The position numbers were made by a program, and so were the translations under genes. The notes under the pieces were generated by a model, which was not told where the DNA came from, ran no database searches, and worked only from the letters and a program-made list of their open reading frames with translations. 64,000 bases of DNA from Chitiniphilus purpureus (lineage in GTDB: Bacteria > Pseudomonadota > Gammaproteobacteria > Burkholderiales > Chitinibacteraceae): contig NZ_CP106753.1 of the NCBI RefSeq assembly GCF_025642115.1, forward strand, positions 62,001 to 126,000, read 5' to 3'. Below are positions 8,016-17,014 of this stretch, one piece after another. Position 1 is the first letter of the stretch, and the number at the start of each line of letters is the position of its first letter.

Positions 8016-9098
8016 ATGTTGTTTCGCACCCTCGCCGCCGGCCTTGCCACGCTGCTGCTGTCCGCACCGCTGCTGGCCGATGCCCTGCCCAAGGTGATCC
8101 GCATCGGCGTTTCCACCGCCGGTGTCGGCAATCCGCCGCGCGTCTCCACCGGCTGGACCTCGGTAGCCCAGGTGAACCGCTACGTGGAAAACGAGTTCGC
8201 CAGGGATGGCGTCAAGGTCCAGTGGATCTTCTTCAAGGGCCAGGGCCCGGCGGTGAACGAGGCGATCTCCAACAACCAGCTGGACTTCACCACGCTGGGC
8301 GATCTGCCCGCCATCATCGGCCGTGCGGTCGGCCTTGACACCCGCGTGGTGCTGGCCGGCTCCACCCGCAGCGATGTCTACGTGGCCGCCACGCCGCAGT
8401 CGGGCATCACCGGCATCAAGGGGCTGCGCGGCAAACGCATCGCCTTCCACAAGGGCACCGCCACCCAGCTCGCGGCCAACCGCATCCTGGCGGCACACGG
8501 TTTGACCGAGCGCGACGTGAAGGTGGTGAACATGGAGCCGGCCACCTACAAGGCGGCCTTTCTCGCTGGGGATGTCGATGCCATCTTCAGCACGCTGGAC
8601 CTGGTGCGGCTGGCCGATGCCGGCAAGGCACGCATCATCTACACCACCAGGCAACATCCGGCGGCCACCGCACAGGGCTTCGTGCTGGTGAACCAGAAGT
8701 TCGCCCAGGCCCATCCGCAGGCGACGCAACGGGTGGTGAACGCGCTGGTGCGCGCCGCCCACTGGGCCGGCGAGCCGGCGCACCGCGACGCAGTGTTCCG
8801 GCTGTGGGGTTCGGCCGGCGGCATCAGCGAGGCCATCTATCGCCGCGAGTATGCCAACATCCCGCTGGCGCACCGGCTGAGCCCGCGCATCGACGGGTTC
8901 GTGCTCGCCCGTACCAGCCAGAGCGTGGCCGACGCGTACAAGTACAAGCTGATCCGCAAACCGTTCGACGTGCGCGCCTGGGTCGATACCCGCTATCTGG
9001 ACACCGCGCTCAAGACCCTGCAGTACACCGAGGCCTGGCCGCGCTTCGACGCGGCCGGCCGCCCAGTGGCGGCGGGCAGGCTGCAGCCGGCAAGCTGA
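8016..9098 (+). CDS. ABC transporter substrate-binding protein, aliphatic sulfonate (SsuA) type
   Basis: 360-residue periplasmic binding protein of the SsuA/TauA/NMT1 class. A signal peptide (about 1-22) is followed by IRIGVSTAGVGNPP, the KGQGPAVNEAISNNQLDF ligand-site helix, the GIKGLRGKRIAFHKGTA hinge segment and the LAGDVDAIFSTLD block. It would capture an organosulfur or similar small anion for an importer. No permease or ATPase of the matching importer follows; the next gene is an exporter-type ABC fusion. The protein therefore either serves a transporter elsewhere or has lost its partners. GGAG lies 9 bases before the ATG. The sigma-54 promoter upstream fits control by an activator of the SfnR type. 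Confidence 0.85.
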   Translation: MLFRTLAAGLATLLLSAPLLADALPKVIRIGVSTAGVGNPPRVSTGWTSVAQVNRYVENEFARDGVKVQWIFFKGQGPAVNEAISNNQLDFTTLGDLPAIIGRAVGLDTRVVLAGSTRSDVYVAATPQSGITGIKGLRGKRIAFHKGTATQLAANRILAAHGLTERDVKVVNMEPATYKAAFLAGDVDAIFSTLDLVRLADAGKARIIYTTRQHPAATAQGFVLVNQKFAQAHPQATQRVVNALVRAAHWAGEPAHRDAVFRLWGSAGGISEAIYRREYANIPLAHRLSPRIDGFVLARTSQSVADAYKYKLIRKPFDVRAWVDTRYLDTALKTLQYTEAWPRFDAAGRPVAAGRLQPAS

Positions 9099-9313
9099 GC
9101 ATGTCGTTCATCAAGCGGCGCGCCTCGGCCGTCGCGTCGACAGCAAGCGGCTGCCGGTCAGCGCCTCGCCCCAGTGCGGTATGCTGCCGACGCGACGCGG
9201 CGGCGGCAGATCGGCATGCGGCTGGCCGCTGTGGTCACCCGCCGTTGCCGGGCGCCCCGGCGCCGGCCGTGCCGGCCACGTTACGCTGCATTCCCGTCCT
9301 TGATCCCAGCGCC

Positions 9314-11185
9314 ATGCCCGACAGACTGTTCACCCGCTTCGAAAACCTGATCGACCCGTTCCGCCCCGTGCCGGATGAGATGCCACCGAGCGGGGTGGTG
9401 CGGTTCTATCTGCACCATATCGCGCAGGCGCGCGGTGCGTTCGCAGCGCTGCTGTTGGTGGGTCTGGCCGTGGCGCTGGTCGAGGTGGCGCTGTTCGGCT
9501 TCGTCGGCCGCATCGTCGATCTGGCGCAGCACACCGCGCCGGCCCGGCTGTTCGCGCAGCACGGCGCCGAGCTTGCCGCGATGGCAGCGGTGGCGCTGCT
9601 GCTGCGCCCGCTGTTGACGCTGGCGCACGACCTCCTGGTGCACCAGGCGATCAGCCCGGGGCTGACCTCGCTGGTGCGCTGGCAGAACCACCGCTATGTC
9701 TTGCGGCAGAGCCTGGCGTTCTTCACCGGCGATTTCGCCGGCCGCATCGCCAACCGCATCATGCAGACCGGCCAGGCACTGCGCGAATCGGCGGTACAGA
9801 GCGTGGATGCACTGTGGTTCGTCATCATCTACGCCGGCAGCGCGCTGGCGATGTTCGCCCATGCCGACTGGCGGCTGGCACTGCCGCTCGCGGCATGGAT
9901 CGCCGCCTACGTGGGCATCCTCATCCACTTCATCCCGCGGGTGAAGCGGCGCGCCATGGTCGCCTCCGAGGCACGCTCCAGGCTGATGGGCCGTATCGTC
10001 GACAGTTACAGCAACATCGGCACGCTCAAGCTGTTTGCCCATGGCGCGCTGGAGGAGCACTACGCCGCCGACGCGGTACGCGAACAGACCGGGAAGACCC
10101 AGGCCACGGCGCGGCTGGTCACGCTGATGAATCTGTCCGTCACCTCGATCAACGGCATGCTGATCACCGCCACCTGCGGCTTGGCGCTGTGGCTGTGGCA
10201 GGACGCGCTGATCACGCTGGGCGCGGTGACGGTGGCGGTGGGGCTGGTGATCCGCATCAACAACATGTCCGGCTGGATCATGTGGGTGATCAACGGCATC
10301 TTCGAGAACCTCGGCACGGTGGAGGACGGGCTCGACACCATCGCCCGCCCGCGTGCGGTGCGCGATGCAGCCGATGCTGCTGCACTGCAGGTGACGGCGG
10401 GCGCCGTGCGCTTCGAGCGCATCGTGTTCCATTACGGCAAGGGCGGCGGCGTGATCGAGGAGCTGGACCTTGCGGTGCAGCCGGGCGAGCGCATCGGTCT
10501 CGTCGGCCCGTCCGGCGCCGGCAAATCCACGCTGGTGAACCTGTTGCTGCGGCTCTACGACCTGGAGGGCGGCCACATCCGGATCGACGGCCAGGACATC
10601 GCCCAGGTGAACCAGGACAGCCTGCGTCGGCAGATCGGCATGGTCACCCAGGATACCGCGCTGCTGCACCGCTCGATCCGGGACAACCTGCTTTACGGCA
10701 AGCCCCACGCCAGCGAGGCCGAGCTGCTGCGCGCCATCACCGACGCACGCGCCGCCGAATTCATTTCCCAGCTCGTCGACAGCCAGGGCCGCAGCGGACT
10801 CGATGCCTTCGTCGGCGAGCGCGGCGTCAAGCTCTCCGGCGGGCAACGCCAGCGCATCGCCATCGCCCGCGTGCTGCTGAAGAATGCCCCGATCCTGATC
10901 CTGGACGAAGCCACCTCCGCGCTCGATTCGGAAGCCGAGAAGGCCATCCAGGACAGCCTGGAGACGCTGATGCAGGGTAAGACCGTGATCGCCATCGCCC
11001 ACCGGCTTTCGACCATTGCGCGGATGGACCGGCTGGTGGTGCTGGACCGCGGCCGCATCGTCGAGACCGGCCACCATGCCGAACTGATCGCCCGCGACGG
11101 CCTGTATGCGCGGCTGTGGCGGCATCAGACCGGTGGATGGATGGGGGCGGATGCCGTGCCAGCCGGGTTGGTGACGGCACCATGA
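9314..11185 (+). CDS. ABC exporter, fused permease and ATPase (multidrug/lipid type)
   Basis: 623-residue half-transporter. Residues 1-340 carry the six-helix type-1 exporter membrane domain. The nucleotide-binding domain (from about 365) has Walker A GPSGAGKST, the Q-loop MVTQD, signature LSGGQ, Walker B ILILDEATSALD and switch His in IAHRLS, so it is complete. Such proteins work as homo- or heterodimers that move drugs, lipids or peptides out of the cytoplasm. The ATG at 9314 is chosen because the membrane-domain homology begins there; the frame is open upstream but reads as non-coding sequence. It sits 215 bases after the binding protein and probably has its own promoter. Substrate unknown. 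Confidence 0.85.
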   Translation: MPDRLFTRFENLIDPFRPVPDEMPPSGVVRFYLHHIAQARGAFAALLLVGLAVALVEVALFGFVGRIVDLAQHTAPARLFAQHGAELAAMAAVALLLRPLLTLAHDLLVHQAISPGLTSLVRWQNHRYVLRQSLAFFTGDFAGRIANRIMQTGQALRESAVQSVDALWFVIIYAGSALAMFAHADWRLALPLAAWIAAYVGILIHFIPRVKRRAMVASEARSRLMGRIVDSYSNIGTLKLFAHGALEEHYAADAVREQTGKTQATARLVTLMNLSVTSINGMLITATCGLALWLWQDALITLGAVTVAVGLVIRINNMSGWIMWVINGIFENLGTVEDGLDTIARPRAVRDAADAAALQVTAGAVRFERIVFHYGKGGGVIEELDLAVQPGERIGLVGPSGAGKSTLVNLLLRLYDLEGGHIRIDGQDIAQVNQDSLRRQIGMVTQDTALLHRSIRDNLLYGKPHASEAELLRAITDARAAEFISQLVDSQGRSGLDAFVGERGVKLSGGQRQRIAIARVLLKNAPILILDEATSALDSEAEKAIQDSLETLMQGKTVIAIAHRLSTIARMDRLVVLDRGRIVETGHHAELIARDGLYARLWRHQTGGWMGADAVPAGLVTAP

Positions 11186-11342
11186 GCATCGGGGCACCGG
11201 CCAGGGCGCGCCGCGGTGCAAACCGTCGCCGGATGCGCATCCTGCATCGGCCGCCCGCCACGGCCGCGGTCCGCCCATGCAAGCTGGGCACGCTCACCGC
11301 CGGCCGGGCAATCCGGCCCATCCAACCCTTGTCAGGTGCTGC

Positions 11343-11663
11343 ATGATCCGGGCCTTGTTCATCTGCTCGCAGAACAGGCTGCGCAGCCCGACCGCGGAAC
11401 ACCTGTTTGCGACCTACCCCGGCATCGAGACCGACTCCGCCGGCCTTGGCGGCGATGCCGACGTCCCGCTCTCGGTGGAGCAGATCCAGTGGGCCTCGGT
11501 CATCTTCGTGATGGAGCAGGTACATAAGACCCGGCTCACGCAACGCTTCAGGCGGTTCCTGAACGGCAAGAAGGTGATCTGCCTCGGGATCCCGGACGAA
11601 TTCGAGTACATGCAGGACGAACTGGTGGCGCTGCTCAAGAAAAAAGTCGAACCCTTGCTGTGA
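11343..11663 (+). CDS. small protein-tyrosine-phosphatase-like protein
   Basis: 106-residue protein resembling the short predicted low-molecular-weight protein tyrosine phosphatases (COG4551 type). The phosphate loop C-S-Q-N-R-L-R-S is near residues 9-16 and fits CX5R(S/T). The usual DPW general-acid motif is not obvious; the C-terminal half has a CLGIPDEFEYMQDE stretch typical of this subfamily. It is shorter than classic enzymes of about 150 residues. The ATG at 11343 begins the phosphatase fold directly. Cytoplasmic; substrate unknown. Confidence 0.75.
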   Translation: MIRALFICSQNRLRSPTAEHLFATYPGIETDSAGLGGDADVPLSVEQIQWASVIFVMEQVHKTRLTQRFRRFLNGKKVICLGIPDEFEYMQDELVALLKKKVEPLL

Positions 11664-11765
11664 AGCGGCCCGGCCTGCTCCCCGGCAGCCGGGCGCCCCG
11701 CCCCGGCACGCCGGACAGCGAGGGCGGGGCGGGCAGCGATCCTTCACACCATGGAGAAACAGGAC

Positions 11766-12311
11766 ATGGACGCAGCACAACGCGAAGTGCTGTTCGGCAC
11801 CTTGAAAACGCGTTTCGAGCGGCATCCGCAGCGGCATCCCGGCATGCAGTGGGCCCACGTGCAGGCAAGGCTGGAAGCGGATGCCGACAAGCTTTGGTCA
11901 CTCCATGAAATGGAACGGACAGGCGGCGAACCGGATGTGATCGGCCATGAGGAAAAGACAGGCGAGTACTGCTTTGTCGACTGCTCGACCGAAAGCCCCA
12001 CCGGTCACAGAAGCATTTGCTACGACTGGGCTGCGATGGAGGCAGGGAAGGAAAACAAACCCGAAAGCAACGTCGTGGAGATGGCGGTCGCCATGGGCAT
12101 CGAGATCCTGACCGAAGCGCCATACCGGGAACTGCAGCAACTGGGGGATTTCGACACCAAGACATCCAGCTGGGTGCAGACCCCGGTGGATATCCGAAAG
12201 CCCGACGGTGCGCTCTTTTGCGACCGCCGCTACGGCCGCGTCTTCGTGTATCACAACGGCGTGCAATCGTACTATGCCGCCAGCGGGTTCCGCGGCGCGC
12301 TGCGGGTCTAG
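11766..12311 (+). CDS. DUF4256 family protein
   Basis: About 181 residues with strong match to the DUF4256 family: ERHPQRHPGMQW, KLWSLHEMERTGGEPDV, GEYCFVDCSTESP, KTSSWVQTPVDIRKP and a C-terminal CDRRYGRVFVYHNG. The family is widespread and of unknown function; conserved Trp, Cys and Arg residues suggest a ligand-binding or enzymatic role. The start at 11766 is preferred because GGAG lies 8 bases before it; an ATG five codons earlier (11751) has no ribosome site. Cytoplasmic, no membrane segments. It follows the phosphatase-like gene by about 100 bases on the same strand. Confidence 0.8.
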   Translation: MDAAQREVLFGTLKTRFERHPQRHPGMQWAHVQARLEADADKLWSLHEMERTGGEPDVIGHEEKTGEYCFVDCSTESPTGHRSICYDWAAMEAGKENKPESNVVEMAVAMGIEILTEAPYRELQQLGDFDTKTSSWVQTPVDIRKPDGALFCDRRYGRVFVYHNGVQSYYAASGFRGALRV

Positions 12312-12580
12312 TGCAGCAAGCACGGTTGAACCCCTTTTCGATTCCGGCCTGCATGGCAAGAACACTACCGTGCCACGCCGCACCTGACACCGCAGCACGG
12401 CTGCCAAGCGATGGCAGCCCTGGTCACCGGCACGATCGGCGTAACGGCGCGTCGCCCCCTCCTTGCATCGGAGAAAGCGCATTGCAGATCCGAGCGCCAA
12501 CTACACTGAGCTGAAGTGCGGCCTGGATCGGGTGGCATATCGGCCTCCTGCCCCGGAGCAATCGCCCCCCCATGAGTGAA
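12312..12580. other. leader region of nhaA, upstream half
   Basis: The region holds one clean hairpin, GGCTGCCA-agcga-TGGCAGCC (12399-12419), which may end transcription of the DUF4256 gene, though no T-tract follows. No gene is seen. Confidence 0.45.
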
Positions 12581-12628
12581 GGGCTTGAGGCAACCGGACA
12601 ACATGCGACCTGATGCCAAGCCAAGCCC
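12581..12628 (+). promoter_or_regulatory. stem-loop abutting the nhaA start codon
   Basis: GGGCTTG (12581-12587) pairs with CAAGCCC (12622-12628), and inside it GGCA (12589-12592) pairs with TGCC (12614-12617). The 3-prime arm ends on the base before the ATG, so folding would occlude ribosome entry. Cation-sensing leaders (nhaA-I and related RNAs) are known before nhaA genes; whether this is one cannot be judged by eye. Confidence 0.4.
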
Positions 12629-13969
12629 ATGATCGAGCCTTCACGCGAATCAACCACCCCCACCCAGCTGCCCCGGGAACTCATAGACCGGGTGACGCCA
12701 CCATTCATCAGATTCCTGCATATCGAGGCCGCCGGCGGAGCTGCCTTGCTGCTGTTCACCATGGTGGCGCTCCTGTTGTCCAACTCACCCTGGGCCGATG
12801 CGTTCCTCGGCATCTGGACGACGCGGCTCGAACTCCGGATCGGTGACTTTGAGTTCGGCCGTTCGCTCAAGGCCTGGATCAACGACGGGTTGATGACCCT
12901 GTTCTTTTTCGTGGTCGCCCTGGAACTCAAACGCGAGGCCGTGCTGGGCGAGATGCGCAACCCGCGCATGGCGGCCTTGTCCGTGGCAGGGGCCGTGGGG
13001 GGCATGATTGCGCCCGCAGCGATCTACCTGGCGATTCAGTGGGGGCAGCCCGGCCTGGACGGCTGGGGCATCGTGATGGCCACGGACACGGCATTCGTCA
13101 TTGCCTGCCTGGCCTTGCTCGGCACCCGCATCCCGCATAGCCTGCGCGTCTTCATGCTGTTCCTGGCCATCGTCGATGACATCGGCGCCATCCTGGTGGT
13201 GGCCATCGGGTACAGCAGCCAGTTGGAATGGCACCTGCTCGCCTGGGCCGCCGTGTTCATCGCTGTACTTCGCACGCTGGCGCGCATTGGGGTGCGCGGA
13301 TTCCCGATCTATTTCTTTGTGGGCAGCGCCACCTGGCTGGCAATCGATGCCTCCGGCCTTCATGCCACCGTCACGGGCGTGATCCTCGGCTTGATGACGC
13401 CGGCTCGGCGTTGGGTGAGCGACAGCCGGCTCTATGCCATCCTGGACCAGGTCGTCGCGCACCCTTCGGATAGCCAGGGAAGTGGCAACACCCGTGACCG
13501 GAAGACGCTGCAGGTTGCCCAGATCGCAGTGCGCGAATCGCTATCGCCGGTCGAACGACTCGAAATGGTCCTTCACCCCTGGGTCAGTTTCTGCATCATG
13601 CCGATCTTCGCGCTCGCCAACGCAGGTCTGGTGCTGTCCTGGGACAGCACTGTCCAGCCTGTCGCGGTAGCTGTGTTCTTCGGTTTCGCCGTGGGCAAAC
13701 CTGTGGGCATTCTGCTGTTCAGTTGGCTGGCGCTGCGTTTCGGGATCGCCACCCGTGCTCCTGAACTTCGCTGGCCGGCCATGGTGGGCGGCAGCTTCCT
13801 TGCCGGTATCGGCTTCACCATGGCCTTGTTCATCGCCAACCTCGCCTTGACCGGCATCTTGGTGGACAGTGCGAAGATCGGGATCTTCGCGGCGTCCCTG
13901 TGCTCAGCGGCAGCGGGCCTGGCGTTGCTGAGATGGCTGCCGCGGCAGCCAGCGCTTGACAGCGCCTAG
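12629..13969 (+). CDS. nhaA: Na+/H+ antiporter NhaA
   Basis: 446-residue inner-membrane antiporter that expels Na+ or Li+ in exchange for protons. The text shows the NhaA N-terminal helix block (FIRFLHIEAAGGAALL), the DGLMTLFFFVVALELKRE segment, and the ion-binding aspartate pair in FLAIVDDIGAI. The C-terminal end has GKPVGILLFSW and SFLAGIGFTMALFIANLAL. It is somewhat longer than the E. coli protein (388 residues) because of an extended cytoplasmic loop near residues 270-300. All key residues are present. It has no obvious classical ribosome site; the ATG is flanked by the stem-loop at 12581-12628, which may control it. Confidence 0.93.
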   Translation: MIEPSRESTTPTQLPRELIDRVTPPFIRFLHIEAAGGAALLLFTMVALLLSNSPWADAFLGIWTTRLELRIGDFEFGRSLKAWINDGLMTLFFFVVALELKREAVLGEMRNPRMAALSVAGAVGGMIAPAAIYLAIQWGQPGLDGWGIVMATDTAFVIACLALLGTRIPHSLRVFMLFLAIVDDIGAILVVAIGYSSQLEWHLLAWAAVFIAVLRTLARIGVRGFPIYFFVGSATWLAIDASGLHATVTGVILGLMTPARRWVSDSRLYAILDQVVAHPSDSQGSGNTRDRKTLQVAQIAVRESLSPVERLEMVLHPWVSFCIMPIFALANAGLVLSWDSTVQPVAVAVFFGFAVGKPVGILLFSWLALRFGIATRAPELRWPAMVGGSFLAGIGFTMALFIANLALTGILVDSAKIGIFAASLCSAAAGLALLRWLPRQPALDSA

Positions 13970-14015
13970 AAAATATATTTATGGGAAACCCGCACGCCGG
14001 CCATAACAGGTGTAC

Positions 14016-14045
14016 GATGGTCTCGTTGATATGTGCAAGACCATC
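14016..14045 (+). promoter_or_regulatory. hairpin in the cold-shock gene leader
   Basis: GATGGTCT (14016-14023) pairs perfectly with AGACCATC (14038-14045). It lies about 45 bases after the nhaA stop and 130 before the cold-shock ATG, so it may be a weak nhaA terminator or part of the long 5-prime leader typical of csp mRNAs. Confidence 0.35.
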
Positions 14046-14175
14046 ACTTTAGCGGTCTTTCTGCTCCTCTCCGGCGTCCTGTCGGCGGTTGTGTCGAATC
14101 CCCCCTTGATGATTCTCTTGGCGTCTCTTCGCCAGATGCATTGTTGCGTCTTGGCAATTCCTGAAGGAAATCAAA

Positions 14176-14388
14176 ATGACGACACAAACCGGAACCGTGA
14201 AGTGGTTCAACGATGGCAAAGGCTTTGGCTTTATTTCCCCGGACGATGGCAGCAGGGATTTATTTGCCCACTTCAGCGCAATCCAGGAAGGCGGCTTCAA
14301 GACGCTGACCGAGAATCAGCGCGTGCAATTTGAAGTGATGCAGGGTGCCAAAGGGCCCCTTGCTTCCAATATCCGTGCGGTGAGCTAA
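14176..14388 (+). CDS. cold-shock protein, CspA family
   Basis: 70-residue single cold-shock domain that binds single-stranded RNA and DNA and melts mRNA structure. Both RNP motifs are present: RNP1 GKGFGFI near residues 14-20 and RNP2 DLFAHFSAI near 28-36; the TGTVKWFN start is standard. AAGGAAA precedes the ATG. The long untranslated stretch after nhaA is typical of regulated csp leaders. Two hairpins follow the stop, the second a clear intrinsic terminator, so this is a one-gene transcript. Confidence 0.95.
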   Translation: MTTQTGTVKWFNDGKGFGFISPDDGSRDLFAHFSAIQEGGFKTLTENQRVQFEVMQGAKGPLASNIRAVS

Positions 14389-14392
14389 TTCC

Positions 14393-14464
14393 ATACCGGG
14401 CCTGGCGCCCGGTATCCATGCCCCGGCACTCACCGAAAGCGCGGCTTGCCCGCGCTTTTTATTT
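14393..14464 (+). terminator. tandem hairpins and intrinsic terminator after csp
   Basis: The first stem is ATACCGGGC (14393-14401) with GCCCGGTAT (14407-14415). The second is AAAGCGCGG (14436-14444) with CCGCGCTTT (14450-14458), followed by a T-rich tract to 14464. The second is a textbook Rho-independent terminator and ends just before the ribosome site of the next gene. Confidence 0.85.
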
Positions 14465-14481
14465 TGGAAGGGTTCAGCGCA

Positions 14482-15489
14482 ATGAAAAACCTGCAGGACG
14501 CCACCGAACGCATCTGTGAGCTCAAAGGGAGCCTGGTCGCGATGGACGCCTTGCTGCCGGCATTGCTGAAAACGCTGCCGCCGGCCATCCATGAAGCCAT
14601 GCTGCATTCATTCGAAATGCATGCCGAAGTTGCACGCACGATCATGCTGAACAGCACGATTTCCGACCACGCCTTGAAAGCCTTTGAACGTGATGTGGCC
14701 AGGATTGGCGTCGTGCTTGCCGGCATAGGTTCGCAGGTCGCGGACCGGGCCAAGACCGCCGAGGCGGTGCTGTTGACCAACACCCGCATCAGCACGTACC
14801 TGGAATCACAACGCCTGACGTGCGCCAGCGGCTTCTTCTTCCGCCGCGAGGAGCGCCTGTACCTCATCACCAGCCGGCATGTCCTTCTCGATGAGACGAG
14901 CGGCCATGTTCCAGACCGGATCGAGATCGAAGTGCATACCGATGCGTGCGATCTGACGCAGCACGCAATCTGCCCGATACCGCTTTATGACGAAGGCGTG
15001 GCACTGTGGCGCCAGGCGAGCGACGAGGCCGGCGTTGTGGATATCGCGGTGATTGACATCAACGCAGGGCGCTTGCCCGGCAATGCGCTATTTCATGCAT
15101 TCGACCAAACACATCTCGACCCTCAGGGGGAGGACCTGGAAATCGGCGACCCATTGATGATCGTGGGCTTCCCGCCTGGTTTCCACGACACGGCGCACCA
15201 CCTAGCCATCGCGCGCAGCGCTTCGCTCGCGTCAGCCCACGGCGTCCGCTTCCAGCAGCAGGGCTATTTCCTGACCGACACCAGAACACATTGCGGCAGC
15301 AGCGGAGCCGCAGTTTTGCGCCGCAGGGTCATGGAACGCCGCGACGACGCGTCCCTGCCATGGCAATTGCTGGGGGTGTACTCCCCCCGCCTGGGCGCCC
15401 CCACCACCGGCCTGCAGGACGGTACGCTCCTTGGCCTTGGCGGCGCCTGGTACGCGGATGTTCTGCTGGGGCTGACCAGCGCGGCATAG
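14482..15489 (+). CDS. trypsin-like serine peptidase domain protein
   Basis: 335-residue protein with a helical N-terminal region (about 1-105) and a chymotrypsin-fold peptidase domain behind it. The catalytic set is visible: His in YLITSRHVLLD (near residue 134), Asp in VVDIAVIDI (near 190) and Ser in THCGSSGAAV (near 275). The C-terminal part has GVYSPRLG. No signal peptide or membrane segment is seen, so it appears cytoplasmic, unlike DegP-type proteases, and it has no PDZ domain. The ATG at 14482 is preferred over one at 14446, which lies inside the csp terminator; GGAAGG lies 10 bases before it. The helical part may sense or bind a partner; function unknown. Confidence 0.65.
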   Translation: MKNLQDATERICELKGSLVAMDALLPALLKTLPPAIHEAMLHSFEMHAEVARTIMLNSTISDHALKAFERDVARIGVVLAGIGSQVADRAKTAEAVLLTNTRISTYLESQRLTCASGFFFRREERLYLITSRHVLLDETSGHVPDRIEIEVHTDACDLTQHAICPIPLYDEGVALWRQASDEAGVVDIAVIDINAGRLPGNALFHAFDQTHLDPQGEDLEIGDPLMIVGFPPGFHDTAHHLAIARSASLASAHGVRFQQQGYFLTDTRTHCGSSGAAVLRRRVMERRDDASLPWQLLGVYSPRLGAPTTGLQDGTLLGLGGAWYADVLLGLTSAA

Positions 15490-16180
15490 CCCGATATCCG
15501 GGCAGTCCGTCGGGCGCCGTACCCACTCGATGTCGCTGGCCGCACCCGCCCAACCGATTGGAACGGCATTCAGGCAGGCAATGCCACGACAGACAACGAA
15601 AGAAATGGAAAGAACAGGCCAATGGCAATCAATCAGCACATGGCGAATTACGCACATTAAACTGCCGATACCTCCGGGTCCGGCATTGGATGCCCGGTAC
15701 AAGCAGAAAACGACTTACAGGCACCATTCTTCTTTCTTTGGCCATCGTGGGATTTCTGACAGAAATGCCAAAAGCATCATGCAATGGCATCGACACCGCC
15801 GGTCATGATTTTCATTGGATACGCGACCTGAATACAAGAACCCCTGTATGGTAGGTGATGCATGGCGGAATGGTGCGGTGCCCCCTATAAACCTTCACTT
15901 CAAAGGTGACAATGAAAGAAATGAGTCTAAGCAGTTCAGCAACGATTATTTACCTACCGGTCAAATCCGGCGATTCCAGGCAAAAGAATCGCGTCGAAAT
16001 GATATTACAGCCTGATTCGGCGCCGATCAAATTGCCTATTGCGGCAATTCCCTATGATTGGTCACGCCACCCGCTATGAGTTGCTGGCAAGCCCAGAGAA
16101 ACAGAATCGATCCGACCGCCTTGATCGTGATGGGGCATGTAGCCGGACCGCGGCAAATAACCTGAACATCGAGGCGTACC
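15490..16180. other. intergenic region before the diguanylate cyclase
   Basis: About 690 bases with no convincing gene. One perfect dyad, AATTGCC-N6-GGCAATT (16030-16049), lies 130 bases before the cyclase and could be an operator. Other short frames lack ribosome sites and family features. Confidence 0.45.
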
Positions 16181-16801
16181 ATGGAAACCCTTCAGCAAGA
16201 AAACTCCCGATTGCGTCATGATCTGGCGAAAATGGCGGTGCTACTGCAGACAGCCCAGCACGATGCCAACCACGACCCGCTCACCGGATTGGCGAACCGC
16301 TTGCTGATGCTTGACCGGCTTGCCAACGCACTGGCACTTGCCGCGCGGCAGGAACGGCAGGTGGGCGTGCTGATGATCGATCTGGATGGCTTCAAGCTGG
16401 TGAACGATGACCTGGGACATGATATCGGCGATCAGGTACTCAAGTTGGTCGCCGATCGGCTCAATTATTGCGTACGGGCCAGCGATACGGTTGCCCGCAT
16501 CGGCGGCGATGAATTTGCGGTGATCCTGCCGGATATCGGCGGCGCCGCGGTGCTGATTGTGATGGACCATATCAATCGTGCACTGGCGCAACCCTATCTG
16601 CTGGAGACCTCCGAAATCCATCTGAGCGCAAGCATCGGCAAATCAATGGCCCAGGGCGATCAAAACATGTTGCCGCAGGAATTGCTGGCGGATGCGGATC
16701 AGGATATGTATCGGATCAAGCGGCAGCAACGCCATAGCCTGAATATATCCACCATGTGGAACGATATTGCTGCGATCGGGTTGTATGCTCCGCGGACCTA
16801 G
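16181..16801 (+). CDS. diguanylate cyclase, GGDEF domain
   Basis: 206-residue protein that should make cyclic di-GMP from two GTP. A short N-terminal helix with coiled-coil character (residues 1-30, ENSRLRHDLAKMAVLLQ) leads into the GGDEF domain: DPLTGLANR, the metal-binding LMIDLDGFK, and the active-site loop RIGGDEF. An intact product-inhibition site RASD lies five residues before the GGDEF, so feedback by c-di-GMP is expected. There is no sensor domain or membrane segment; activity probably depends on dimerisation through the N-terminal helix. It stands alone, so the pathway it feeds is unknown. Confidence 0.88.
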   Translation: METLQQENSRLRHDLAKMAVLLQTAQHDANHDPLTGLANRLLMLDRLANALALAARQERQVGVLMIDLDGFKLVNDDLGHDIGDQVLKLVADRLNYCVRASDTVARIGGDEFAVILPDIGGAAVLIVMDHINRALAQPYLLETSEIHLSASIGKSMAQGDQNMLPQELLADADQDMYRIKRQQRHSLNISTMWNDIAAIGLYAPRT

Positions 16802-17014
16802 CCGTCGGACCGGCAGACCGGATGCGGAGGCCATGTGGAACTGTGAGTTGCTGCCACGGCGATCAGGCCGACCCTTCCGCTCCGGCGCCGCCCGTCGGTC
16901 CCCTGGGCATCCGCCCGAAGCCGGTGACCGCTTACGCCAGCAGTGCCGCCTCTAGATCCTGTATGCAGCCGCGCGTTGTCCGGCGCCTCGCTGGGCGCAC
17001 GCTACACCCAGGAT

